Assembly (NCBI GenBank): GCA_024663395.1
Contig: JANFAH010000003.1
Location: 1,736,001-1,800,000 of the forward strand
Length of the DNA: 64,000 nucleotides
Source: Pisolithus tinctorius
Lineage: Eukaryota > Basidiomycota > Agaricomycetes > Boletales > Pisolithaceae
Direction of reading: 5' to 3'
The notes below the pieces were generated by a model. That model did no database searches and was not told the origin of the DNA. It worked only from the letters and a program-made list of their open reading frames with translations. This document shows, one piece after another, positions 55,573-64,000 of this stretch. A program made the translations under genes and the position numbers. Positions within the stretch are counted from its first letter, which is position 1; each line of letters begins with the position of its first letter.

Positions 55573-56388
55573 TCCCGAAGGGAATTACACCTCATGTCAA
55601 TTCGCCTTCGTTAAGTCTTACATTTTCCCGTGCGTGATCATATGTGTTGACTCGTCTCCACCTCTCCAACGTTCCCTTACTCATGGGACAGTAAGGAAGG
55701 AGCAGCAGTACTGCCGAGTGTGTTGGGATAAGCATACCTACCTCGAGCATTTAATAGACTAGTGTACCAAGCGTCGAGCTAGTCCCCCTACCCAGACCAA
55801 ACTAAAGATTTGACAGACGACAATCGTTCTCTCTCGACAATACGCCCAAAGCCTTTTCCGATTGGAGATTTGAAAGGTCGGTTCCACTATGAAAGCATGT
55901 TCAACATTTAAACTGACTTGAACCCCCTGGCAGCCATTTCCTGACCGAATAAACGATTTTGCAGAGTTTTCTGGAAAGTTTGGGCTGTTAGTCCTGAAAA
56001 GGCCTACCAACAAGGGACTCCGTCAAGCCGCCCATATCGATCGGATTGTTCCGTTGTGACCTTCCGGCGAATTATTTTTCCCTCTCTCCAGCGACCGGAA
56101 CGCATCTTTCACTAATCCATATACAATCGGATGATTGGTTACCATTCCCTTTTTATACAGTGGTGTTTCGCCAACTTACGGTAACACCCGCACGTTTCCC
56201 CTCCCGTCTCGGTCGAGGTAGTACTTACCATATCAGGCAACCCAGGGATTGCACCAATCGGATGCTCCCATGCAGTGAAGAACGTTCGTCCCCCTCACAG
56301 CCCGACGTAGGCGGCACCATTAGGATGCACCCCAAAGCCCACCTATATGAACACCGACTTGTTTTTCATTGTTCTGCAGTGAGACCCG
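55573..56388. other. Intergenic: COX19 3' flank and glycerophosphodiesterase promoter
   Basis: 816 bp. Frames on both strands are short and without domains. The stretch GTTCTGCAG|TGAGACCCG just before ATG 56389 could be the end of a 5'-UTR intron. Nothing else is supported. Confidence 0.4.
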
Positions 56389-58031
56389 ATGTCCCATATC
56401 GCTCTTTCCGCTCTCGCTGTACTAGGCACCTTCCTCGTATCGGCATCGCCTACACAAGATCCTTTCTCTCTCAATTCCAACAAGAAATTTTATGATGTCC
56501 AGGTGCGTACGCCTCTTCCGATGAGGTAACTGTTGCTCACGCGCAGTCGCCCAGGCCCACCGTGGCGGCAGAGGGAACACTGTTGAGAGCACTCTACCAA
56601 GCTTTGCATGGTACAGTGGTGACAATAGACCTTACCTTCGTCTATTCCATAACTGCCTGTAGGGGACTCGTCGATGGCTCTACCACTCTTGAATTAGATA
56701 ATGGCATCACCCTCGTAGGTATTTCCGCGGTGCACATATGATAGTGGTCACGGACTTTTTCCTTTTTTTCTAGGATGGAGAGGTTGTCGTGTGGCATGAC
56801 GTAGGTATTATGGCCAAGAAATGTCGAGATACCAATCCCGTGGTAAGCGGAATTTGTGACGATGCATCCTAGTTTTCCAACAACCCACAGGTTCCAAATG
56901 ATCCCATGTTCCCCTACGTAGGGAAGTTAGTTGCTAATCTCACTCTGGCCCAAATTCAAACCCTCGACTGTGGGTCACAGCGCCAGGCAGGCTACCGTGA
57001 GGAAACGTCCTTCATCTGCTTGTGGTATGATAGGAATAACATTTGAGTGCAGCTCAACAACTGCTCTATCCCGGCGCGCGGATACCGACTCTGAAGGAGG
57101 TGTTCGACTTCGTTTCATGCGCTGATCCTTCACATCGGATTTTGTGGAACATCGAATCGAAGATCGACGCCCGCTTCCCTAATCGCACCGCTGGCGTTCA
57201 AGACTTTGTCCAGAAACAGTATTCGATTTTTCGAGACAGTCCCTACTACCGATCCATAACGGTATGTTTCCCTGGAAATCGAAATTGTGTCTTTGTGAAC
57301 CACGCCAGCAGTACCAAAGTTTTGATTGGAGAACCCTCATCGCTATGAAGGCAAGAGGACTGCCGATCGACGATATATAAGTACATAACCTAATCTGGTC
57401 CCACTAATAGGAACTCGACCCAACGATAACTACTTCTGCATTGATTGACGAGTGCGTAAGGTAGTTGCTTCAAACACGGTTAATGCTGACCCAAACCAGG
57501 GACACTGTGTTCGCACCTGAGTGGTTGGCGGGTTTGCAACTGGACAGTTTCCCAGGGCCGTCTCTCGGGGAACAGATGGCCCAGGCTGCGCACGCCGTTA
57601 AAGCCGACATCTTATCACCTACTGCAACTATTCTTATCCCTTCTCCTGAGGATCCCTCTGAGAGCATAAAATTCACCACACAGAGCCTAGTAGACGAGGC
57701 TCACCGACGTGGCATGCATGTGAAGCCTTGGACGGTAAGTCATATTTGTCGCTTCTAATTGTTTGTTACGCATTCTGATTTTATGTTAGGTAAATCGTCT
57801 GGATATCGCTGATGAGCTCCTTCGGTGGGGTGCGGATGGGATAATTACGGATTGTGAGCCAACTAAGTCACACGGCAAGAAGTTCACAGTGCTAACGAGA
57901 CGACGATTCTACCATGGGCAGATCCCAACGTGGTTCGCAGGTGGGCAAAACAGCAAGGGCTTTCCGTGGCACCTAAATACCCCAAGCAGCGTGTCTTTTC
58001 CTGCTTGGAGAAACACATGCAAAGGGTCTAG
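56389..58031 (+). CDS. Secreted glycerophosphodiester phosphodiesterase
   Basis: ATG 56389 opens MSHIALSALAVLGTFLVSAS, a signal peptide, then PTQDPFSLNSNKKFYDVQ. Splicing gives AQAHRGGRGNTVESTLPSFA with the first catalytic His. GLVDGSTTLELDNGITLDGE and VVWHDVGIMAKKCRDT hold the metal ligands (ELD) and the second catalytic His. PTLKEVFDFVSCADPSHRIL, NIESKID, SPYYRSITYQSFDWRTLIAM and GMHVKPWTVNRLDIADELLR follow, then GADGIITD. A last intron leads to YPNVVRRWAKQQGLSVAPKY and PKQRVFSCLEKHMQRV, with TAG at 58029-58031. A longer reading to 58077 ignores this intron and loses the GIITDYP motif. The enzyme cleaves glycerophosphodiesters to glycerol-3-phosphate plus an alcohol outside the cell or in the vacuole. 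About nine introns. Confidence 0.9.
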
Positions 58032-58689
58032 ATGCGTCAACAGGACGTGGTATGTATGCTTTCTGACGCACGGGTAGAGGTATAGATATGGACGACCAGG
58101 CATTTGTACTTTAATATCCAGGTTACACCTAGAAATTAGACACACGATCATAGAAATACTCGTACCTGCGTCTTGGTTTGATGGTGACGTGTTCATTGAC
58201 TGTTGGCGTCTGAACTGTCATGGAACCTTGCAGAATTCGATCAGCGAAGTGTCAATTAGGTTTAAAAAAGTCAAGATGCTACCTATGATCTCACGACAGC
58301 ACGGCACCTCTGACGTTTTCTCTCGGCAGACGTCGATCACACACGTGAGCAGCATACGTGGATTGCAGGCTCAAGCACTCGTGCCGCAAGTCGTGGCGGG
58401 TTGGCGACCGGCAGGGATTGCGCGTCTCCAGGCGGGTCGACGACGCCGTGACACCCTATCATCAAGTACTTTTGGACGTGCAGGTCAGGGTAGGTCACTC
58501 CACACGCCATGCCACTGATCGCAGTTACGTTGCTACATACGCGTCTCGCCGGCACTGCCAGTGACGCAGAGAATACTTGGGGAATAATAGGAACCAAGCA
58601 ACAGCTGCGGGGCTGCTGTGCAGTCATCAAGTCGCATATAAATTGCCGGTCATTGTCCATTGTCACTGATCTCCTATTGATCTTCTGAG
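58032..58689. other. Intergenic: glycerophosphodiesterase 3' flank and monooxygenase promoter
   Basis: 658 bp. Several short frames overlap on both strands without any domain. The ~70 bp before ATG 58690 hold AT-rich promoter-like sequence. No gene. Confidence 0.4.
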
Positions 58690-60289
58690 ATGTCGCACGG
58701 GGGCGAAAAGTTTCAAGTTATCATTGCAGGAGCAGGCATTGCAGGGGTGAGTACAGATTTGTAGATATCATTGTGACCTCGCCCAGCTCAGCTTCATTAG
58801 GCTGCTATGGCTCTCTTCTTGTCACGCCTGGATATTCATCTTACTATCCTCGAAAATCGTACCTGTCGGCCTAACACAGCTGAAGGCGGGATGATTATGT
58901 TCGGACCAAACGGCATGAACGTCCTCCATGGACTCGGATTGAGCAGAAAACTACTTCAGAGAGAGACCGGTATCCAAGTGTCGCATATTACGATTAGAGA
59001 TGGCTCGGGTGACCTTATTGGTCAAGTGCCTCAAGGCAGCGTGGAATGCCATGGCTCCGCATCCACTGCACTTCTGCGGTGGGATATTCATGAAGTTTTG
59101 TTGGACGCCCTTGAGGAGAGGCGAATTGACCTGCGATGGAGCTCGCGCGTCGAGTCTACGGAAGAACTTGACAGCGGTATCATCGTCCGCTGGTCGGAAG
59201 CCGGTGAAGTGAAGGAGAAGAAGGCGGATCTCTTGATCGGAGCAGACGGTATTTGGAGCACCACTAGACCCAGGTATCTTTCGCTTTGATATAGGCGACA
59301 ATGTGTGTTTGACTTTGTCTCGTGAAGTATGTACGAATGCCTGGGGTTGGCGGTGCCCAAGCCTAGGTACAGTGGCCTCGTTGGAATTGGGTTTGTCCTT
59401 GACACGGACTCTGTACCGGGCCTTGCAACTTTTATTACCCTGGAACAACCGATCGTTATGGTCCATGATCGTCTCGGTTTCGTTGGTATAATGTTATATG
59501 ACAAGAAGGGCCAGAAAGTAGGCTGGTGGGTAATTTGGCTACCATTGCGGCTCTCGGCGCTCTTGATCGTGATTTTGTTGGCATAGGTGGACGACGCATG
59601 AAGCCTCCGAAAGGTCTCGTGAGGAGTGGAAACTTCCAAGAGAACAAATATTTCATGAGGTGAAGTCCCAGAGGCAGCCTAGGAAGCCGAACTGACTACC
59701 TAGCTACGTAGCTTCATGAACGATACTCTACGTGTGCGTTCCCCATACCCCAGCTGATACAAGCATCAGAAAATTCCGGAGAACAGCCCTTTATCTGGCC
59801 GGTATACGAAGTAGAGAAACTTGGCCACTGGCATAGCCGAAGAACGGTGTTGATAGGCGATGCTGCTCATGGTAAAGACCGGCCTCATTCAGAACGGGTG
59901 TAGTCTAGGCGACTGACGAACTCTTAGCCATGCCACCGCACTCGGGTCAAGGGGCATCGCAGGCCCTTGAAGACGCTGGGTACCTTGCCCACCTCCTCCG
60001 CCAGTACCTCAACCAGCACCGCGACTCGGTTGGAGTGTCCGCGACGGCAGATTTGCATTCCGTCCTCGATACATTTCAGAAAGAGCGACAACCTCGGGTT
60101 GATGAGATTGTCAACGAAGCCAATCGGCGTGGAGACATGAAACGCGAAACTGGTAGGGTGGGGATGTTCGTCCGAAAGTGGATGATGAGAATTATCTTCT
60201 TCTTTATGACACAACGATGGATGGACAGATGGTTTGCGTATAAGGTGCCAGGCATCGAAGATTGGGAGACATCGTGTCCGGGAGAGTAG
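58690..60289 (+). CDS. FAD-dependent monooxygenase (salicylate hydroxylase type)
   Basis: ATG 58690 opens MSHGGEKFQVIIAGAGIAG with the FAD-binding GxGxxG; intron 1 falls just after it. AAMALFLSRLDIHLTILENR, FGPNGMNVLHGLGLSRKLLQ and ALLRWDIHEVLLDALEERRI follow, then LLIGADGIWSTTR with the DG motif. YSGLVGIGFVLDTDSVPGLA and FITLEQPIVMVHDRLGFVGI come next, then FIWPVYEVEKLGHWHSRRTV and LIGDAAHAMPPHSGQGASQA (GD motif). The tail after QKERQPRVDEIVNEANRRGD ends with a hydrophobic, Trp/Met-rich stretch, KWMMRIIFFFMTQRWMDRWF, and a stop at 60287-60289. Class A flavoprotein hydroxylases act on aromatic or other ring substrates with NAD(P)H. The true substrate is unknown. Confidence 0.88.
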
Positions 60290-60443
60290 TTAGTCTCGCT
60301 GGTGACCTGGCACGTTGCGTAATAGACGGCCAAATAAAGTCAACGTCACCGGGGAAGACCGGGTTTGAAAGACATTGAACTCCGACAAGCAAAGACCTGC
60401 CAGTAGAAAATTCAGTGAAAAGGTTACTGGCAACAGGATAGTC

Positions 60444-61442
60444 ATGGCCTCGTCCTCAGTGGTTAGGAAAGCCATCAACGTTCCTCCTACCGTCCGCACT
60501 CTTCCCAGTGGAATACCCAGCGCACCCCGTCTCAATTTAGCGGCGCGCGCGCCCTCGGACGGTCACCATCATGGCCATGGTCCTACCCTGCGCTCAGACA
60601 CTCCAAGTCGTTTCACGGGTGGTGGTCTGAAGACCACTCCCGCGGGTCTTCTCTACAAGACTGTTGTCTGTGAGTTATTTGGACGACAGTTTCTGTAATG
60701 GCGACAATTCAATATTTGCTCAGCACCAGCAGTGTCAACCCAATACCACCAGCGACACATTCACAGTTCTGCCATCGCAAAGGATGCACCCGAAGTCCCT
60801 GACTACTCTGCCTACCGCTCACGGTCGGATAGCAATAACCGCGCTTTGTCTTATTTCATGGTTGGCTCTCTTGGTGTGCTCTCCGCTTCCGCCGCCAAGT
60901 CCACCCTCACCGGTTTCCTGGAAACAATGGCCGCCTCGGCTGATGTCCTGGCCATGGCCAAAACTGAAGTTGATCTTGCGAGCATTCCAGAGGGCAAGAA
61001 TGTCGTTATCAAATGGCGAGGGAAGCCTGTTTTTATCCGACACAGAACCTCGGATGAAATTGAAGAAGCTCAGAGCGTTAACTGGAAGAGTCTGAGAGAC
61101 CCTCAACCAGACGAAGCGCGAGTTAAAAAACCGGAGTGGTTGGTCATGCTTGGTGTTTGCACTCATCTCGGTTGCGTCCCGATTGGCGAGGCAGGTGACT
61201 ATGGAGGATGGTTCTGCCCATGCCATGGCTCGCATTATGATATCTGTAAGTGTTACTTTTGGAATCAGATTGTGTCTAGATCTGATGTTTCAATCTGCAG
61301 CCGGTCGCGCGCGTAAGGGACCTGCCCCTGTAAGCCCATTTGGCTACAAGGTATCCTTGATCTGACCTCTTCTATCTAGCTTAACCTAGAAATTCCTCCC
61401 TACGAGCTGAATGAAGCCGATAACAAGCTTGTTATCGGATAA
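60444..61442 (+). CDS. RIP1: Rieske iron-sulfur subunit of complex III
   Basis: ATG 60444 opens [20 protein letters not shown], a long presequence of ~80 residues. An intron joins TVVS to [20 protein letters not shown], then [20 protein letters not shown], the start of the mature protein, and its membrane helix [40 protein letters not shown] and [20 protein letters not shown] follow, then the cluster motifs CTHLGC and CPCHGSHYD, binding 2Fe-2S with two Cys and two His. The last exons give [20 protein letters not shown] and NKLVIG, with TAA at 61440-61442. It carries electrons from ubiquinol to cytochrome c1 in the inner membrane. Convergent with the kinase gene, 165 bp apart. Confidence 0.95.
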
Positions 61443-61607
61443 CATTCCATACTACTACATTGATATATAGTCCCATGTACATGGGTAATATTATCAGATG
61501 GCTATCATAAACCTCAAAACGAAAATAAGCTCAAACGAACTGAAAGAAATGCGAAGTCGCGTTCGGTAAGGGTACGCGAGGGTATATGTAATAGTATACT
61601 GCTCCAC

Positions 61608-63671
61608 TTATGATAGCAAACCGGGACGCTGTGAGTACGACAAAAGTGACCCACGCCTACCAAAGAAACGTGCAATTCCGCCTGTCTTGCTATCCTTCGC
61701 GGGCAATTCGTCGCCCTTGAGAACATTGCGAGACGCGCTGCGAGCAATCCTGTCCCATACGCTCGGCGAAGTGGCAGGTAGCGCTGCACTTGGCATCTCC
61801 GTGTGAGGCGAGGTTGAAACAAGAGATATTGACATGGAACGCAGGCGCCGACGAATTGGAATTGGGGCGGAAGTGGAGACACGCTGGTCTTCCAACGGGA
61901 TGGTCGGCTCTTGTTCCAATTCCTGCAACTGCGAGGATTTAGATCGCGAAGATTCTGAAGATGCGCTGGGGGAAGACGAAAGGGGTAGAAGTAGTGATCC
62001 TAGTATATCTGGTTCCGTCTCATCTTTTAAATCCATAGTCTCCAGCAGCAGATGGCTGGCAGTTGGTGGACTGTCTGTGGCTATAGCGACACGTGGATTA
62101 GAAAAGTGTTCCTCTTGTATATCTTCAGGCGCCACCAGGTCAATTTGTGGGTGAAGATCTTTGCGTGACAGCGCGGAACGTTGGAAGGAGTCCACTTCGA
62201 AACTTCCCCTAAAGCTGGGGGGTGGCGAGAAGTTCCTTGCACCCTGAGGTACTCTTGAATTGATCGTCCCGCGTATAGATGGGGCAATGGACCCGATTAC
62301 GGACGAGCTGAAATCCCACGAATCCACCGTACCTTGGCTCGTGAGGCTCGGTGGATATTTGCGCCGTTCCTGGCGAACTGCGAGAGGTGGAAGATCAGCT
62401 AAGATCGTCCCTATAAGGTATGACTTCTTCTTCGCGCTTCTGAAGAATGGTGTCTGCAGGAGCTGTGCAGCTGTCGGTCTGACAAAGTCTTGGCATGACG
62501 ACGTCATGTGGCTGCATAACACTCACCGCTTGGCAGGGTCCTTTGTAAGGCAGGCATCAACGATGTCTTTGAAAGCTTGAGAGTATCGATGAACGCCACT
62601 ATCTCGGTCCAAGGTAGGTGGCTTCCCTTGGACACTGCATTGCAAGCAGAATAAATATTAATTGGAAATATGACAAAAAAAAACTCGCACATCTGCAACA
62701 AAACAGAATGAGGGCTTTCACGTGATCTTGGAGGCCGCCCCTGCGTCAACTCGATACAGGTTATGCCAAACGACCATATGTCGGCTTTTGCGTCGTATCG
62801 CTTTCCTTCGATAAGTTCCGGGGCCATCCAGCACGGCTGTGGCGCCGTCAGAACATGAAACGCGAAGGTGGTATCATGCGCACCGTCCCGACAAAGGATT
62901 TCCGCTTCCCCACTTGAGGGCGTGTACGCCCTGTAACTGAGCTCCGTTGTGCTTGAACACGATCAGAGTTCGTCGTCTCCTCCTCATGATTTAGAGTGGG
63001 CCGGCAAGAGAAGTCTGCGTCTTCGGTAAGAGATGCTGCTACGCCTAGATCACCCAAGAGAACAGTGCCATCGTCGTCGATTAATAGGTTAGCTGCCTTG
63101 ATATCGCGATGAATGAAGCCGTTCACGTGCAAGTAACTTGAGGAATGACAGATGAGATTCCACAAAAGCACGAAATGCCGTGTGCATACTTAAGGCCTTC
63201 AAGAGCTTGCTTGAGGATACACTTGATCACTTCCTCTTCCATGCCACCTGGCCAGCCATAACGCATGATGTCCGCAGCACTCCCTTTGTTCATGAGGCGA
63301 AGGGCAATGTATAATTTGTGGCCATCTATCCACGAACCACGAACACGTAGGACGTTCGGATGTTTCGAGAGGGACATAAGTTGAGTTTCGCGCTGCAGCA
63401 AAGACAGAGATCGAGGAGGGAGGACATCGAGGTCAAGAACCTTGAGAGCACATTGGATCGAGGGTTGCGGAGGAAAGGGATGGCAGACAGCGTCGTAAAC
63501 AATAGAGGACGCTCCGAAACCTATGGGTGCGCCAACGGTATAATCACGAGGGCAGTCACTAAAGCACTTGAAGTAAGGTTGACGCCTCTACGTGGGCAAA
63601 CTTGAAGTATACCTGAACATCTGCCATTCATCCTGGACAGAGCCAATAAACTTCCTGGACGAGCTGGCCAT
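61608..63671 (-). CDS. Ste20/GCK-type serine/threonine kinase (OSR1/SPAK-like)
   Basis: ATG 63671 opens [19 protein letters not shown]. An intron joins [20 protein letters not shown], a Gly-rich loop; [20 protein letters not shown] has the Lys. [40 protein letters not shown] and [20 protein letters not shown] (HRD-type loop) follow, then [10 protein letters not shown] with DLG in place of DFG. RKSFVGT leads to [20 protein letters not shown] and [20 protein letters not shown]. The C-terminal third is disordered, Ser-rich, ending [16 protein letters not shown] and a stop at 61608-61610. Animal relatives act in osmotic and ion-transport signalling; fungal ones in polarity and septation. The closest branch is a guess, the kinase fold is sure. 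DLG keeps the Asp, so activity is expected. Confidence 0.88.
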
Positions 63672-63891
63672 GGCTAGCCCACAGGATGGGGGTGGTAACA
63701 AGAGGCAATACTTGACCTGGAGATAAGGGGTCCTTATAACAGTTCTTGCTGGGTGACAAATGCAGAATAGGTCCGGGATAGAGTTGGACAACGCGGTTCC
63801 TTGGCGATGCCGGGACTTGGCCGGACCGGTCACCAAATTACTAGAAGTAGTACGTATATCCCTCAGCACTAGTCCAAAAGTACTTTAAATC
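63672..63891. other. Promoter region of the kinase gene
   Basis: 220 bp between the kinase start and the stop codon of the next minus-strand gene. Nothing specific is recognised. Confidence 0.35.
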
Positions 63892-64000
63892 CTAAAACCT
63901 GCGACGTTCGATAATTAAATCCCTCAATGCATCGACAAGCCCGTCTTCTTCCACCAAGGGTGAGGGATTGACGGCCACTGTGAGCCGAGTACCATTCAAA
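63892..64000 (-). CDS. C-terminal end of an unidentified protein (5' part outside the window)
   Basis: The minus frame is open from the window edge to a TAG at 63892-63894 and reads LNGTRLTVAVNPSPLVEEDG, then LVDALRDLIIERRRF. The helical, charged end looks like a genuine protein C-terminus, since codon use and composition match neighbouring genes. Too short to identify. Confidence 0.5.
   Translation of the reverse strand, partial: LNGTRLTVAVNPSPLVEEDGLVDALRDLIIERRRF

Noticed and set aside
58031..58077. Longer C-terminus for the glycerophosphodiesterase ending near 58077
   Set aside because: It ignores an intron after GIITD. Splicing gives TDYPNVVRRWAKQQ and a natural stop at 58031.

Overview
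The window is nuclear DNA of a filamentous basidiomycete, most likely an Agaricomycete. The genes are packed on both strands and cut by many 46-60 nt introns with GTRNGT donors and CTNA-type branch sites. Intergenic distances are often under 250 bp, and the protein families have a fungal and mostly basidiomycete flavour (BTG/Tob-like protein, Mtc1, Pmp24, Ras ending in CVVM, HIT and NPL4 forms). There are no operons. I see no convincing transposon, tRNA, rRNA or CRISPR array. Exon joins were made by hand from reading frame, splice signals and family fit; none is confirmed by transcripts.

Layout. 0-6.4 kb: 3' end of a serine-rich protein (+), RING-finger protein (+), an unassigned ~2 kb, translin-associated factor X (-), HIT-domain protein (+). 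6.5-14.9 kb: proteasome activator BLM10/PA200 (-). 15-18 kb: a coiled-coil protein, an unrecognised short reading frame and biotin synthase (all -). 18.4-22.7 kb: BTG/Tob-like protein, peroxisomal acyl-CoA thioesterase, Rad14/XPA (all -). 23-26.3 kb: class I histone deacetylase and DinB-like protein (-). 26.8-35.8 kb: succinyl-CoA ligase beta (+), a long disordered protein (-), SPF27/BCAS2 (-), complex I 30-kDa subunit (+). 35.9-40.6 kb: Mtc1 (-) and a chromodomain protein (+). 40.6-48.4 kb: sparse DNA, Pmp24 (+), BTB protein (-), Ras (-), Yippee (-). 49-58 kb: Nudix protein (+), NPL4 (-), bZIP factor (+), COX19 (+), secreted glycerophosphodiesterase (+). 58.7-64 kb: FAD monooxygenase (+), Rieske protein (+), Ste20-type kinase (-), and the 3' end of another gene (-).

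The strongest anomaly is a sharply bounded ~1.54 kb block (38,865-40,407) holding only two CpG dinucleotides, in a window where CpG is common. It lies inside the gene for a chromodomain protein with a possible SPOC-like and PIN-like C-terminus (a Chp1-like layout) and covers exons and introns alike, while the reading frame stays open. This is what long-term methylation and deamination of a gene body under protein-level selection would leave. Other points: three introns whose family-consistent splicing needs a GC-AG donor, one next to a 15-nt microexon inside a RING finger; a last intron that splits the C-terminal YYA of BLM10; a one-codon first exon in NPL4; and a degenerate Nudix box.

Functionally the window mixes housekeeping genes. 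Four are mitochondrial (LSC2, complex I 30 kDa, Rieske, COX19), two peroxisomal (thioesterase with C-terminal AKL, Pmp24), three act in protein turnover (RING protein, BLM10, NPL4) and two in chromatin (HDAC, chromodomain protein). I read the clustering as gene density, not co-regulation.
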